From contig JALSTJ010000230.1 in the NCBI GenBank assembly GCA_026983815.1, positions 1 through 10,863 of the forward strand: a DNA stretch of 10,863 nucleotides. Direction: 5' to 3'. This document shows, in pieces, positions 1-7,039 of the stretch (within the stretch, counting starts at the first letter, position 1; each line of letters begins with the position of its first letter). Position numbers and translations under genes: made by a program. A model generated the notes under the pieces. It made no database searches and was not told where the DNA came from. It saw only the letters and a list, made by a program, of their open reading frames with translations. This DNA comes from Flavobacteriales bacterium (lineage in GTDB: Bacteria; Bacteroidota; Bacteroidia; Flavobacteriales; Flavobacteriaceae).

Positions 1-31
1 CCAATAAGAATAATAAAACTAACTTTTTCAT
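1..31 (-). CDS. 5' end of an exported protein gene, truncated by window edge
   Basis: Reading the minus strand from position 31 gives ATG followed by codons for MKKLVLLFLL before the window ends. A short positive start followed by an unbroken hydrophobic run is the beginning of a signal peptide, so the product is probably exported or a lipoprotein. Nothing more can be said about its identity. It begins 27 bp after the stop of the C1 peptidase gene on the same strand, so it is probably the next gene of that operon. A second in-frame ATG at position 37 would add two residues (ML) and cannot be excluded as the start. Confidence 0.55.
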   Translation of the reverse strand, partial: MKKLVLLFLL

Positions 32-58
32 AAGCATATAATTTTTAAGGATTATTAG

Positions 59-1276
59 TTATTTAATATGTAATTTTTTCTTCAAATCTTTTGGTAAAGC
101 ATCTTTGTGAACAAATATATCAATGGTTTTATATTTGAAATAAGGAAATGACGCCAAGAAATATCCGTTGAGTTGATTGCTGTTTCCCCAAGAATTTTTC
201 ACTATAAAATATTTTTTTCCGTTTTGGTCTTTTACAATCCCTACAATATGCATGCCATGATCATCAGTTGTGCTACGATTTTCAAAAGCTACTTGACGCA
301 TTTCTGGGGTAATTTTCTTTTCAGGAACCGGTTGATAAAAAGCATTGGGTATTTTTTCTCCATCGATTTCCAGCCATTTGTCGCCGGATTTTCTTTTGGC
401 GGTTCGTTCGTCTTCGGGAACAATTGCCAATCCTTTTCTGTGCGAAAATCCTTTTTCGGAAACATCGGCACCCCAAGCAAAAGTATATCCCTTGTTGATG
501 GCATTTTCGGCAACACTCAAAAGTTCGTCCAACGGGATATTGTAAGCTTCATGTAATTGCCAATTATCGGGCAATTCTAAAACAAACTTGGAGTAATACG
601 GATGATGCGTAAAAGAGGTCAGCTCTACATAATCATCCATATTCAGACCCAATTTTTTTGCAAAAGTTTTGGGAGTATATTCTTTGCCTTCGTATTTGAA
701 TTTAAAATCTTCCGTATTTTCGGGAACATCGCCCAAATAGGAATCCACCACCCGCATAAAAGCTTTTTCCCAAACCGGCGTAAGTTTTCCACCTTGCGGT
801 TTTTTGTTCAATGCTTTGAGCATATTGGATAAAACCGCTTGTAATTCGGCATGATTGTGTTTTGTTCCACCATAAGCTTTTCCGGGATAAGCATATTCGG
901 GCACAATGCCGTAACGTTTGATTACCCAAGGAATATCGTGAAACTCTCCACCTTCACCGAAATTGAAAAGTCCGTCCATCAACAAATAGTTTTTGGCTTT
1001 GCCCCGATAAGCATTTCTGGCAATCCACATTTCCGATAAATTTTGATTGCCTTTGCCTTGTCGAAGCAATTCGGATTCCAAAAACGACATCGTGGAAAAA
1101 CTCCAACAAGTTCCGGTGCGATTTTGATTTTTAATCGGGGTATCATCCAAATGTTTTACCACACTGAATTTATAATCGCTTCCTTTTACATTGGTAAAAG
1201 TCTCGTTGTTTTTCAATTGAGCCGTTATGCTTTGTAAGAAAAACAAACTTGTAAATAACAATAGATATTTTTTCAT
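59..1276 (-). CDS. Secreted C1-family cysteine peptidase, bleomycin hydrolase / aminopeptidase C-like
   Basis: The 405-residue product begins with a signal peptide (residues 1-20, MKKY then a hydrophobic stretch ending ITAQ), so it should act in the periplasm or outside the cell. The papain-fold catalytic set is complete: oxyanion Gln51 and nucleophile Cys57 in KNQNRTGTCWSF, His340 in DHGMHIVG, and Asn361 in VKNSWG. The large gap between Cys and His and the shape of the His motif match the bleomycin hydrolase/PepC subfamily (C1B) rather than papain. It is shorter than cytosolic PepC (about 440-450 aa as I recall). The family cleaves peptides, mainly as aminopeptidase; export suggests use in peptide scavenging, which is inference. 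The gene lies 21 bp downstream of mvaD on the same strand with no visible promoter or terminator between, so it is probably cotranscribed. The start is the only one that includes the signal peptide. Confidence 0.9.
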   Translation of the reverse strand: MKKYLLLFTSLFFLQSITAQLKNNETFTNVKGSDYKFSVVKHLDDTPIKNQNRTGTCWSFSTMSFLESELLRQGKGNQNLSEMWIARNAYRGKAKNYLLMDGLFNFGEGGEFHDIPWVIKRYGIVPEYAYPGKAYGGTKHNHAELQAVLSNMLKALNKKPQGGKLTPVWEKAFMRVVDSYLGDVPENTEDFKFKYEGKEYTPKTFAKKLGLNMDDYVELTSFTHHPYYSKFVLELPDNWQLHEAYNIPLDELLSVAENAINKGYTFAWGADVSEKGFSHRKGLAIVPEDERTAKRKSGDKWLEIDGEKIPNAFYQPVPEKKITPEMRQVAFENRSTTDDHGMHIVGIVKDQNGKKYFIVKNSWGNSNQLNGYFLASFPYFKYKTIDIFVHKDALPKDLKKKLHIK

Positions 1277-1297
1277 AAATTATTGATTTTTAATAGT

Positions 1298-2347
1298 TTA
1301 TATTTCATCATGAATGATATTTTTTTCGGTAATTTCCGACAAAAATTTTCTTATTTCATTTGCTTGTCCCTCAGGATACAACACATGAACATTAGCGCCT
1401 GCATCTAAGGTAAAACAAAGTTTGGTATCGGTTTTTTTCCTAAAATCTCTAATGGCATGTATAATTTTTAAAGTTTCGGGTTGCATCAGGATATAATTAG
1501 GATTTGATGTCATCATTAAAGCATGTAAAGATAAAGCTTCTGCTTCCGTTATCCTAATAAATTCGTCAATAGCTCCGTTTTTTAAAGTTTTCAATATGCT
1601 TAAAGTGTTGGCAAAAGCTTGTTTTTTTCGTATTTCTTTATACGGATGATGGTTCATCAATTGATGTCCGGCAGAGCTGGAAACTTTTTTTTGTCCTTTT
1701 TCCACCAAAACGATACTGTCTTTAAAATTTTTAAAAACCGGATGAATTTCAAAATCGGGTTTTACGGCATACCCATCGGATGTAGAAGGCAAATCGGGAT
1801 GCTTTCCCCAAATGGTAGCGGGATGTTCAATGCTTCGAGCGGCACTCCCGGAACCCAATCGTGCTAAAAATGAAGTTTTTTTCAGCCAAAAGTCTTCGGT
1901 TTGTTCTTCATTGGTCAATTGTTTTTCCAAGGCAACTATAATTTTTGCCAACGCCGCAAAACCACTGGCAGACGAAGCAATCCCCGATGAATGCGGAAAA
2001 GTATTTTGACTGTCAAAAACGAATTTGTAATTTTTTATAAAAGGAACGTAGTCCAAAATATTATTTAAGAATTGATAAATTTTCGGCTCAAAATCGGGAT
2101 TTCGTTTGCCTTCGAAAAAAAATTCAAAAACAATTTCCTGGTCATCATTTTTGTATTCGCCAATAGCTTTGGTAAGGGTTTTGCTTTTATTTAGTGTTAA
2201 ACTGACGGAAGGATTCATTGGAATTTGTCCGTCAAATTTTCCCCAATATTTTACGAGTGCAATATTGGAAGGAGCGGATTTTTCAAAAGAAAATTTTTCC
2301 TGTCTTATTTTATAATTTTTTGATATGAAATCCTCCGCTTGATACAT
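1298..2347 (-). CDS. mvaD: Diphosphomevalonate decarboxylase (GHMP kinase fold)
   Basis: This cytosolic enzyme performs the ATP-dependent decarboxylation of mevalonate 5-diphosphate to isopentenyl diphosphate, the last step of the mevalonate route to isoprenoids such as menaquinone and carotenoids. Visible hallmarks in the 349 residues are SAPSNIALVKYWGK (24-37), the GHMP ATP-binding loop PHSSGIASSASG (118-129), RLGSGSAARS (163-172) and the DAGAN segment (315-319), whose Asp315 matches the catalytic Asp of the family. Length is normal for bacterial members. The ATG shares its A with the last base of the recJ stop codon (TAATG), which suggests translational coupling to recJ. No other mevalonate gene is in the window. 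Mevalonate use fits Flavobacteriia and argues against Bacteroidia, which as far as I know use the MEP route. Confidence 0.95.
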   Translation of the reverse strand: MYQAEDFISKNYKIRQEKFSFEKSAPSNIALVKYWGKFDGQIPMNPSVSLTLNKSKTLTKAIGEYKNDDQEIVFEFFFEGKRNPDFEPKIYQFLNNILDYVPFIKNYKFVFDSQNTFPHSSGIASSASGFAALAKIIVALEKQLTNEEQTEDFWLKKTSFLARLGSGSAARSIEHPATIWGKHPDLPSTSDGYAVKPDFEIHPVFKNFKDSIVLVEKGQKKVSSSAGHQLMNHHPYKEIRKKQAFANTLSILKTLKNGAIDEFIRITEAEALSLHALMMTSNPNYILMQPETLKIIHAIRDFRKKTDTKLCFTLDAGANVHVLYPEGQANEIRKFLSEITEKNIIHDEI

Positions 2348-4044
2348 TAAAATAAAGGTTTTAGGTCTTTGACATTCAATTGCAAGTTTCTACGATTTTG
2401 CCATACATTTTCTTCCACGGTATAAACTACGGACAAGGGTTTTCCCGAGCGAACGATATCAATTTTATCACCCAATCCGAAACCGATGCCGGACATAATT
2501 TTTCCGGTTTTCAAATCTCGCAACGAAACCCGCAAATGTTTATTTTCTTGTCCGACGGTTTTACTGTATCCGTTATCATTAACGTGTTCTGTAATAAAAA
2601 CGGGCTTCATATTGCCTGGACCGAAAGGTGCCATTTGTTTGATGATTCTGTAAAATTTATCATCTATATCGGTAAAGCGTATCTTGGCGTCGATTTCAAT
2701 TTCGGGTATTTTTTGGGTTTCTTTGATGGAGTTTTTCACCACTTCTTCAAATTTGGCTTTAAAATCTTCATATTTTTCGGGAGCCACGGTTAATCCTGCG
2801 GCGTATTTATGTCCGCCGAATTGGATGATATGCTCACCTGATTTTTGTAAAGCTTCGTAAACATTAAAACCCGTAACCGAACGCACAGAACCGGCTAAAA
2901 CACCATTGGATTTTGTAAAAACAATCGTCGGACGATAAAAAGTTTCAATCAATCGGCTGGCAACAATTCCGATAACACCTTTATGCCAATTTTCATCGTA
3001 AACAACCGTGGTTGCCCGTTGTTGCTCCTTATTTTCTATAATTTGTTGCAAAGCTTCTTCGGAGATGCGTTGGTCAAAAGAACGCCTTTCAATATTATAA
3101 GCTTCAATTTCTTCGGCAAAACGATTGGCTACCGCCAAATCTTTTTCTATCAATAATTTTACGGCTTCTTTTCCGTGTTTGATACGTCCGGCGGCATTGA
3201 TTCGGGGCGCTAAAACAAAAACCAAATCGCGAATTTCCATTACTTTATCTTCTACTTTTTGAGATAAAGCTCTGATGCCGGGACGCGGATTAAGCTCTAT
3301 TTGTTTCAAACCCAAAAAAGCCATAGTTCTGTTTTCACTGGTAATCGGCACCATATCCGCACCGATACTTACCGCTACCAAATCCAAGTAATGTGCAATT
3401 TCTTCAATGGGTTTTTTCGCATCTTGTTGAAAAGCTTGTATAATCTTAAAACCGATTCCCGCTCCACTGAGTTCTTTATAAGGATAAGGGCAATCATTTT
3501 GTTTGGGATTGAGTAAGATGGCATCAGGGATTTCATCTCCGGGCGTATGATGATCGCCAATGATAAAATCTATTTTTTTGTTTTTGGCATATTTAATTTT
3601 ATCCAAAGCTTTGGTTCCGCAATCCAATGCAATCACCAAACCGAAATTATTTTCGGCTGCATAGTCAATTCCTTGGATAGAAATACCATAACCTTCCGAG
3701 TATCTGTCAGGGATATAAGTTTCCAGATGAGGATAAAATTCTTTGAAATATGAATAAACTATTGAAACGGCTGTTGTTCCATCGACATCATAATCTCCGT
3801 AAATCAATATTTTTTCATTGTTTTTTATAGCTTTTTTTATCCTTTCAACTGCTAAATCCATATTTTTCATTAAGAAAGGATCGTGTAAGTCTTTAAGAGA
3901 AGGGCGAAAAAAAACACGTGCTTGTTCATAAGTGGAAATTCCTCTTTGTGCCAATAGATATGCTAATATTTCCGGAATTTTTAATTCGGTTTTAAGTTTC
4001 TGAACAATATCTTTTTCCGGCACTTTTTTAAAAATCCACTGCAT
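2347..4044 (-). CDS. recJ: Single-stranded-DNA-specific 5'-3' exonuclease RecJ
   Basis: RecJ degrades single-stranded DNA from 5' ends during recombination, mismatch and base-excision repair. The 565-residue protein has the DHH phosphoesterase motifs in order: DYDVDGT (84-90), ALDCGT (139-144), GDHHTPGD (163-170), the SGAGIGFK helix (193-200) and DLVAVSIGADMVP (221-233). These supply the Asp/His ligands for two catalytic metal ions. APRINAAGR (279-287) and the DHHA1 signature FGGHKYAAGL (409-418) follow, then a C-terminal OB-type region. Length is typical (E. coli RecJ is 577 aa). It is the first gene of the leftward operon. Only one candidate promoter (4073-4104) lies between it and the divergent cassette. 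No motif residue appears lost. Confidence 0.97.
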   Translation of the reverse strand: MQWIFKKVPEKDIVQKLKTELKIPEILAYLLAQRGISTYEQARVFFRPSLKDLHDPFLMKNMDLAVERIKKAIKNNEKILIYGDYDVDGTTAVSIVYSYFKEFYPHLETYIPDRYSEGYGISIQGIDYAAENNFGLVIALDCGTKALDKIKYAKNKKIDFIIGDHHTPGDEIPDAILLNPKQNDCPYPYKELSGAGIGFKIIQAFQQDAKKPIEEIAHYLDLVAVSIGADMVPITSENRTMAFLGLKQIELNPRPGIRALSQKVEDKVMEIRDLVFVLAPRINAAGRIKHGKEAVKLLIEKDLAVANRFAEEIEAYNIERRSFDQRISEEALQQIIENKEQQRATTVVYDENWHKGVIGIVASRLIETFYRPTIVFTKSNGVLAGSVRSVTGFNVYEALQKSGEHIIQFGGHKYAAGLTVAPEKYEDFKAKFEEVVKNSIKETQKIPEIEIDAKIRFTDIDDKFYRIIKQMAPFGPGNMKPVFITEHVNDNGYSKTVGQENKHLRVSLRDLKTGKIMSGIGFGLGDKIDIVRSGKPLSVVYTVEENVWQNRRNLQLNVKDLKPLF

Positions 4045-4072
4045 ACTTCTTTCGTTTAAAATTTTAAGTTCT

Positions 4073-4104
4073 CAAAGTTAAGATTTTTTTTATAGGTTTT
4101 TAAA
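4073..4104 (-). promoter_or_regulatory. Candidate promoter for the recJ-mvaD-peptidase operon
   Basis: On the minus strand TAACTTTG (4080-4073) fits the Bacteroidota -7 element TAnnTTTG exactly. TTTA at 4104-4101, 20 nt upstream, fits three of four bases of the -33 element TTTG. Transcription would start near 4066, giving a leader of about 20 nt before the recJ ATG at 4044. Confidence 0.5.
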
Positions 4105-4218
4105 TTTTTTTCAAAAACTATTTAAATAAAATATAATTTAGTGCTTTAAGTTAAAAAATGAATTTTATTCCTAAAAAAATATAATTTTTTAAAGAAATTT
4201 TAAGAAAATTATAAAATC

Positions 4219-4249
4219 ATTTTGTAATTTAAAATTATTTTGTAATTTA
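4219..4249 (+). repeat. Tandem 13-bp direct repeat in the cassette promoter
   Basis: ATTTTGTAATTTA occurs exactly at 4219-4231 and again at 4237-4249, an 18-bp offset. Copy one contributes the TTTG of the -33 element and copy two most of the -7 element. It may therefore only reflect the promoter, or it may be a regulator site placed on two helix faces. The region is very AT-rich, so chance repetition is possible. Confidence 0.5.
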
Positions 4250-4250
4250 G
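4221..4250 (+). promoter_or_regulatory. Candidate promoter of the three-gene plus-strand cassette
   Basis: TTTG at 4221-4224 and TAATTTAG at 4243-4250 are separated by 18 nt. The -7 box matches TAnnTTTG except for A in place of the third T. The predicted start near 4257 leaves a leader of about 20 nt before the ATG at 4276. No Shine-Dalgarno sequence is present, as is usual in Bacteroidota. Confidence 0.55.
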
Positions 4251-4275
4251 TAAATCCATTATAAAATTCATCATT

Positions 4276-5037
4276 ATGAATAAAATACCAGACAAAGAAA
4301 GATTAGAATGGAAGAAATTAATTCTAGGCGAATTAAAAGTTCCATTAAAGAATTTTTTCTTTCAAATGAAAGTTACACAATTACGTTCGTTATTGAAAAA
4401 AAACGAAATTACATTAGAAGATGCAGTAAATGATATTTATAATCTTTGCTTAAAATTTTCTAATGCAAAAAATATGTCTTCGGACATTGAAGCTATTTTT
4501 GGTTCTGATATAGTAATAGAAACTACAAGCAATATAACTGAACCAACCACAAATACAGTGAAAAATGTGGAAGAAACACAAAAAAATAGTTTTTCTGAAC
4601 CATCTGATGATTTAATAATTAAAGAAGAACCAAAAACTTCTAATAAAGCTGACTTAAATAATGATTTTGAAACAAAACTTCAAGAGAGAATGAAAGAAAT
4701 CTTGAAGCAGAAACAAGAAATGGAAGAAAAAATAAATAAAGTAATTAAAGCAAGAGAGGAAGCGGAGAAAAAAGCAAAATTAGAAAAAAAGAAAAGGTTA
4801 TTGGAGTTAGAAAGAATGAATATGAAAAAGGAAATTTATAAACCAAAAGAAATAATTTTTGAAAAAAAAGCAAAATCAAACAAAAATTCTGTATCCGAAA
4901 AAAGTTCTGAAGCTCCTATTTTAATCAAAAATGAAAGCAAACAAAAAGAAATTGAAAGACAAAAGAAATTGAAAAAAGTAAGAACTAAAAAGAAAGTTGA
5001 TAATAGAAATTTTATTCAACGCTGGTTTAATTTATAA
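4276..5037 (+). CDS. Unrecognised Lys/Glu-rich coiled-coil protein, first gene of the cassette
   Basis: I do not recognise this 253-residue protein. Four zones are visible. Residues 1-76 look like a compact helical domain (LEWKKLILGELKVPL through LEDAVNDIYNLC to IEAIFG). Residues 77-130 are a Ser/Thr/Asn/Glu linker with no hydrophobic core. Residues 131-186 are strongly charged with heptad-like spacing (LQERMKEILKQKQEMEEKI and onward), a probable coiled coil. Residues 187-253 are a very basic tail (KKLKKVRTKKKVDNR) ending in an aromatic tip FIQRWFNL. There is no signal peptide or membrane helix, so it should be cytosolic. It is 3 bp from the FIST-like gene and probably cotranscribed and coupled with it. 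A scaffold or adaptor role, with the N-domain and the aromatic tip as docking points, is inference only. Confidence 0.75.
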   Translation: MNKIPDKERLEWKKLILGELKVPLKNFFFQMKVTQLRSLLKKNEITLEDAVNDIYNLCLKFSNAKNMSSDIEAIFGSDIVIETTSNITEPTTNTVKNVEETQKNSFSEPSDDLIIKEEPKTSNKADLNNDFETKLQERMKEILKQKQEMEEKINKVIKAREEAEKKAKLEKKKRLLELERMNMKKEIYKPKEIIFEKKAKSNKNSVSEKSSEAPILIKNESKQKEIERQKKLKKVRTKKKVDNRNFIQRWFNL

Positions 5038-5040
5038 CAC

Positions 5041-6024
5041 ATGGAAAGCAAGTTATATAATATAGAAGAAGTCTATGAATTAATAGAACAAGGAGATTTA
5101 TTGGGTTTAGCCGGCGATGAAAAAGTTTTATCAAAACTTCCCAAAGGTAATTGGATTGCCGGCACTATTCCATATTTTATGGATATTGATCAAGCTTTAT
5201 TTACACAAGAAAAAATTTATGTAAATAAACTTTCGGATAAAGATTCAAATTTTAAAATTAAAACTTTTGATGAAAATGATATTGATAGTCTCCTAGACGA
5301 TTCATTTGAAAACGGATTTAGTTTTATTATTATTCCGGCATTTCAAAATGTTCATAGCGCTTATGCTCTAAAAATGCCAAATAATACAAATCTTTATAAT
5401 AATCCTGTGGTTGGTTGGGTATCCGGAGTAGAATTAAACTCCCTAGATACTCCAAAAATATATAATGGATTAGCAGGAAAATCATTTGAAGACCAGGCAG
5501 TTATAGCTCATATAGAACTACCTAAAAATAAAATTGGACAATTAGATATCATTAATATTTTTAAACAAGATAAGAAAAGTCCCCAAATCCAATTTTTTAT
5601 TGACAGTTTTGAAGTAGTTAATTGTTTAATCGATGATGTTGAACATAACTTAGCTGAATATATTTCCAAAAATAATATTGATACCAAATTACCCTTAATT
5701 GCTGATTATACCGGAGCATCCATTAATGTAAGTATAAAAGAAGTTGATACTGACAATGGAATTGTTAGTTTTTTTGCTCCTGTTTTTGAAGGAAAGGTTT
5801 ATAAATTTGCAGCACCTATTGATAATTATGTAAATGAATTTGAAATTAATGTAAAACAACTGGATCATAAAAATGAATTTTCTTGTAATTGTATATTAAA
5901 TTATCTATATGGTGAACTTGAAGGTAAAAAAATTAATAATGTAAAAGGACCTATTACTTTTGGAGAAATCGCTTATCAATTACTCAATCAAACATTGGTT
6001 ACGCTTAATATTTATGAAACTTAA
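5041..6024 (+). CDS. FIST-like domain protein, second gene of the cassette
   Basis: The 327-residue cytosolic protein has no signal peptide. Its N-terminal part carries LPKGNWIAGTIPYFM (33-47), which I recall from a conserved bacterial family of unknown function. The middle contains VVGWVSGVEL (123-132), similar to the core of FIST_N domains. The C-terminal third resembles FIST_C: a strand ending PVFEG (247-251), a Cys-containing helix start SCNCILNYLYGELEG (281-295) where FIST_C has a conserved Cys, and GPITFGEIAYQLLNQT (303-318), close to the family's G-F-x-x-GE and HN-x-T pattern. FIST domains are sensory modules, thought to bind small molecules, usually found with histidine kinases, GGDEF or chemoreceptors; here no output domain is fused. 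The output may be in the neighbours, 3 bp upstream and 11 bp downstream. The FIST assignment is by motif memory, not a search. Confidence 0.7.
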   Translation: MESKLYNIEEVYELIEQGDLLGLAGDEKVLSKLPKGNWIAGTIPYFMDIDQALFTQEKIYVNKLSDKDSNFKIKTFDENDIDSLLDDSFENGFSFIIIPAFQNVHSAYALKMPNNTNLYNNPVVGWVSGVELNSLDTPKIYNGLAGKSFEDQAVIAHIELPKNKIGQLDIINIFKQDKKSPQIQFFIDSFEVVNCLIDDVEHNLAEYISKNNIDTKLPLIADYTGASINVSIKEVDTDNGIVSFFAPVFEGKVYKFAAPIDNYVNEFEINVKQLDHKNEFSCNCILNYLYGELEGKKINNVKGPITFGEIAYQLLNQTLVTLNIYET

Positions 6025-6035
6025 AAAAAACAGAT

Positions 6036-6404
6036 ATGAACAAAGAAAAATTTGAAAAAGCCATAGATAAATTCAAAGAAGATTTGGATACCGCTTTATT
6101 ATCTTTGGATATTTGGGATAACAAAACCGGTTTATCTATTGCCAGTTATAATCATAATGAAAAATATACAGCAATATTTGGACGAATTATGAATGAAATC
6201 GATAGAGGTTTAAAAGATTTAGGATTCCCTAAATTTGGAGAATATCAAATTATTGATTTGGATTTAAACTCTATGTTGGTTTTTGTTAAAGGTAAAGAAA
6301 AATTATTTGCCAGTTGCTTATTGGATAAATCTAAAATACAATTAGGATATTTACTGGCAGTTTCTTTGCCGGATTTTAGAAAAAATTTAGAAGAAGCAAT
6401 TTAA
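6036..6404 (+). CDS. Roadblock/LC7 (MglB-like) small protein, third gene of the cassette
   Basis: The 122-residue protein has the order expected for a Roadblock/LC7 fold: helix (3-20), strands around SLDIWDNKTGLSIASY (23-38), an amphipathic helix (42-62), strands at EYQIIDLD and SMLVFVKG (69-86), a strand at KLFASCLL (89-96) and a final helix starting IQLGYLLAV (101-109). The Gly after the first strand and the LGYLL start of the last helix are typical. Members such as MglB are homodimeric regulators of Ras-like GTPases, but no MglA-type GTPase gene lies in the window, so the partner must be elsewhere or the protein has another role. It follows the FIST-like gene by 11 bp and is followed at once by a terminator, so it is the last gene of the operon. 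The family call rests on predicted pattern and could be wrong at the subfamily level. Confidence 0.65.
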   Translation: MNKEKFEKAIDKFKEDLDTALLSLDIWDNKTGLSIASYNHNEKYTAIFGRIMNEIDRGLKDLGFPKFGEYQIIDLDLNSMLVFVKGKEKLFASCLLDKSKIQLGYLLAVSLPDFRKNLEEAI

Positions 6405-6408
6405 AAAA

Positions 6409-6433
6409 AAAGCGATCTTAAAAAGACCGCTTT
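6409..6433. terminator. Bidirectional terminator between cassette and cytochrome gene
   Basis: Arms 6409-6419 and 6423-6433 form an 11-bp stem with a 3-nt loop. As plus-strand RNA there is one A-C mismatch (6415/6427) followed by TTTCTT. As minus-strand RNA the same pair is G-U, so the stem is closed, and it is followed by a long T run (6411-6403). It should therefore terminate the minus-strand cytochrome transcript better than the plus-strand cassette transcript. Confidence 0.85.
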
Positions 6434-6453
6434 CTTCTTGAAAAATACTTTTT

Positions 6454-6951
6454 TTATTTTACACTTAAAATATAATCAGCCAAAGCACTTCTTTTGTCGT
6501 CAGACATTTTTTTGGTGATTTCCAAGTTAGGTTTCATAGTAGAGAACATTCCGGGATCAACTACCGCTTTACCTTCTCCTTTAAGGAATTTAACCAAATC
6601 ATCTTTTTTGCCTGCATAAGCTTTTGCGATATCTTTTAAAGCAGGTCCAACAGTTTTTGTGTCTTTTTGATGACAAGCAGTACAACCGTTGTTTTTGAAT
6701 AAATCTGCTCCATTTGCATCACCGGCTACTGCTTCTTTTGCAGCATCAGCTGTTTTTTCCGCAGCATCTTTGGTAGCTTCGGCTGCATCTTTAACTGCTT
6801 CTTTTGTAGTTTGAGCAGCATCTTTTACAGCTTCGGTGGTTTTTTCCGCCGCATTGTTAACAGCGTCTTTTGCTTCTTTTGCGTTGTCGCTTCCGCAAGA
6901 TGATAATCCGATCATCAAAACGGCCATGAATAATAATCCTAATTTTTTCAT
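6454..6951 (-). CDS. Lipoprotein mono-haem cytochrome c with LEA-like repeat spacer
   Basis: The 165-residue protein starts with a lipoprotein signal peptide (1-18) and lipobox LSSC, with Cys19 as the lipidated residue. Residues 24-77 are almost only Ala, Lys, Asp, Glu and Thr in 11-residue repeats. Residues 80-165 form a small class I cytochrome c domain: haem attachment CTACH (90-94), VGPAL (101-105), and Met139 in MKPN as the probable sixth iron ligand, ending with a helix DKRSALADYILSVK. It should be a membrane-anchored electron carrier facing the periplasm, or the outside if surface-exported; the partner oxidase or reductase is not in the window. It has its own good promoter and a strong terminator, so it is probably monocistronic, although readthrough from the radical SAM gene 88 bp upstream is possible since no terminator is seen between them. 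Confidence 0.92.
   Translation of the reverse strand: MKKLGLLFMAVLMIGLSSCGSDNAKEAKDAVNNAAEKTTEAVKDAAQTTKEAVKDAAEATKDAAEKTADAAKEAVAGDANGADLFKNNGCTACHQKDTKTVGPALKDIAKAYAGKKDDLVKFLKGEGKAVVDPGMFSTMKPNLEITKKMSDDKRSALADYILSVK
6742..6840 (-). repeat. 11-residue coding repeats in the cytochrome spacer
   Basis: Three consecutive 33-bp units encode TTEAVKDAAQT, TKEAVKDAAEA and TKDAAEKTADA (residues 38-70), with a partial fourth AKEAVAG after them. The 11-residue period with Ala/Lys/Asp/Glu/Thr is that of LEA group 3-type and apolipoprotein-like amphipathic helices. At DNA level the copies share runs such as GCATCTTT but have diverged. Confidence 0.8.
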
Positions 6952-6977
6952 AATAAATAATTGTTTAATTTAAGTTG

Positions 6978-7009
6978 CAAATATATAATAATTTGATAAT
7001 TAACACAAA
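6978..7009 (-). promoter_or_regulatory. Bacteroidota promoter of the cytochrome c gene
   Basis: On the minus strand TTTG (7009-7006), a 20-nt spacer and TATATTTG (6985-6978) match the Bacteroidota consensus exactly. Transcription should begin near 6971, about 20 nt before the ATG at 6951. This is one of the two best promoters in the window. Confidence 0.75.
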
Positions 7010-7039
7010 TTTAAGTTTTTTTTTTACTATTTTTTTTCA

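Noticed and set aside
173..556. A 127-codon plus-strand frame opposite the C1 peptidase
   Set aside because: It overlaps a gene whose catalytic residues are all intact; no signal or motif supports the opposite strand.
2380..2793. A 137-codon open frame on the plus strand inside recJ
   Set aside because: It is antisense to a well-supported conserved gene, has no recognisable domain or promoter, and its Phe/Ile-rich product reflects the reversed codons of recJ.
4276..6404. The cassette as recently acquired foreign DNA because of low GC
   Set aside because: Hand counts of sample 60-bp lines gave about 27-32% GC in the cassette and 35-48% in recJ and the peptidase, but samples of the radical SAM gene gave 23-33%, so the difference is not distinctive. 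No integrase, tRNA or terminal repeats flank it.
4276..6404. The cassette as an anti-phage defence system
   Set aside because: No nuclease, NTPase, toxin or membrane-effector motif is visible in any of the three products.
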